The position numbers and the translations under genes were made by a program. The notes beneath the pieces were generated by a model. The model had not been told where the DNA came from. It made no database searches and saw only the letters and a list, made by a program, of their open reading frames with translations. A DNA stretch of 64,000 nt, taken from positions 4,340,001 through 4,404,000 of the forward strand of contig NZ_CP114285.2 of assembly GCF_027111255.2 (NCBI RefSeq). The letters are read 5' to 3'. Source of the stretch: Flavobacterium flavigenum (GTDB lineage Bacteria; Bacteroidota; Bacteroidia; Flavobacteriales; Flavobacteriaceae). Numbering within the stretch: position 1 is the first letter of the stretch; the number at the start of each line of letters is the position of its first letter. Positions 63,773 to 64,000 of this stretch are shown one piece after another.

Positions 63773-64000
63773 ATGACAAATATGATAACTAAAAACATAT
63801 ATATATTGTTGTTGGTTTTTGGGATGATAATACAAACCAAAGCTCAACAGATTCCGGCACCAAAGCAGGCAAAATCAATCCTGATCCTAAATGCAACGGC
63901 ACATATTGGAAACGGAAAAATAATAGAAAATAGTGCAATAGGTTTTAAGGATGGCAAGCTGACATTAGTAGCTGATTCCACGACTATAAGACTTTCAGAA
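63773..64000 (+). CDS. Exported amidohydrolase, partial at window edge
   Basis: Open from the ATG at 63773 to the window end, 76 codons. The N-terminus MTNMITKNIYILLLVFGMII is a signal peptide ending QTKAQ; a second ATG nine bases on could be the start. The mature sequence ILILNATAHIGNGKIIENSA and GFKDGKLTLVAD matches the N-terminal composite beta-domain of amidohydrolases. It is probably the operon partner of the two-domain enzyme, completing an exported pair. Confidence 0.75.
   Translation, partial: MTNMITKNIYILLLVFGMIIQTKAQQIPAPKQAKSILILNATAHIGNGKIIENSAIGFKDGKLTLVADSTTIRLSE

Noticed and set aside
1..64000. CRISPR arrays, rRNA or tRNA genes, intact insertion sequences
   Set aside because: No regularly spaced direct repeats, no rRNA-like blocks, no cloverleaf with conserved TTCGA arm that held up, and no transposase frame.

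Overview
The window looks like a chromosomal segment of a Flavobacterium or close relative (Bacteroidota, Flavobacteriaceae). The DNA is AT-rich. Many genes are preceded by the Bacteroidota promoter motif TAnnTTTG, several with an upstream TTTG about 19 bases away. Shine-Dalgarno sequences are inconspicuous. Gene families are typical of the group: TonB-dependent receptors with an N-terminal carboxypeptidase-regulatory-like domain, DUF4249 lipoproteins, a monomeric NADP isocitrate dehydrogenase and many small lipoproteins. I saw no rRNA, tRNA, CRISPR array or intact transposase.

Layout: (1) 1-3575, minus strand: a predicted dual-domain peptidoglycan hydrolase (lysozyme-like plus NlpC/P60-like) followed by two lipoproteins, resembling an antibacterial effector with periplasmic immunity proteins. 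(2) 3.6-5.8 kb: small membrane protein genes, a TSUP permease pair, and three copies of an intergenic hairpin repeat whose stems vary in compensatory fashion, plus a REP-like inverted pair. (3) 5.8-13.8 kb: siderophore-type TonB receptor, a D-lactate-dehydrogenase-like FAD/Fe-S protein, a YARHG-domain protein and a Tat-exported Gfo/Idh/MocA oxidoreductase. (4) 14-33.4 kb: mostly central metabolism: APC permease, lpdA, lipocalin, DoxX, DUF4349 lipoprotein, pabB-like gene with a dipeptide epimerase, DUF1456 protein, sucC, gltB-gltD and lysA. (5) 33.4-40 kb: a loose series of small exported or membrane proteins, a PAP2 phosphatase, an esterase, and a DinB gene broken by a 7-bp tandem duplication. 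(6) 40.2-52.9 kb: two paralogous copies of a TonB receptor/DUF4249 lipoprotein pair flanking GyrI-like, DinB, thiN, trmD, rplS and icd genes. (7) 53.2-55.3 kb: TetR, small ferredoxin-fold-like protein, MFS exporter. (8) 55.3-58 kb: a decayed island with a fragment of comM, an orphan exported protein and a ruined Abi-alpha (DUF4393) gene, next to intact comM. (9) 59.6-64 kb: Gfo/Idh/MocA oxidoreductase and two consecutive exported amidohydrolases, the second cut by the window end.

The least ordinary regions are the effector/lipoprotein cluster at the left edge, the structured repeat family, and the decayed island beside comM. Family assignments come from reading motifs by eye; no database search was run.
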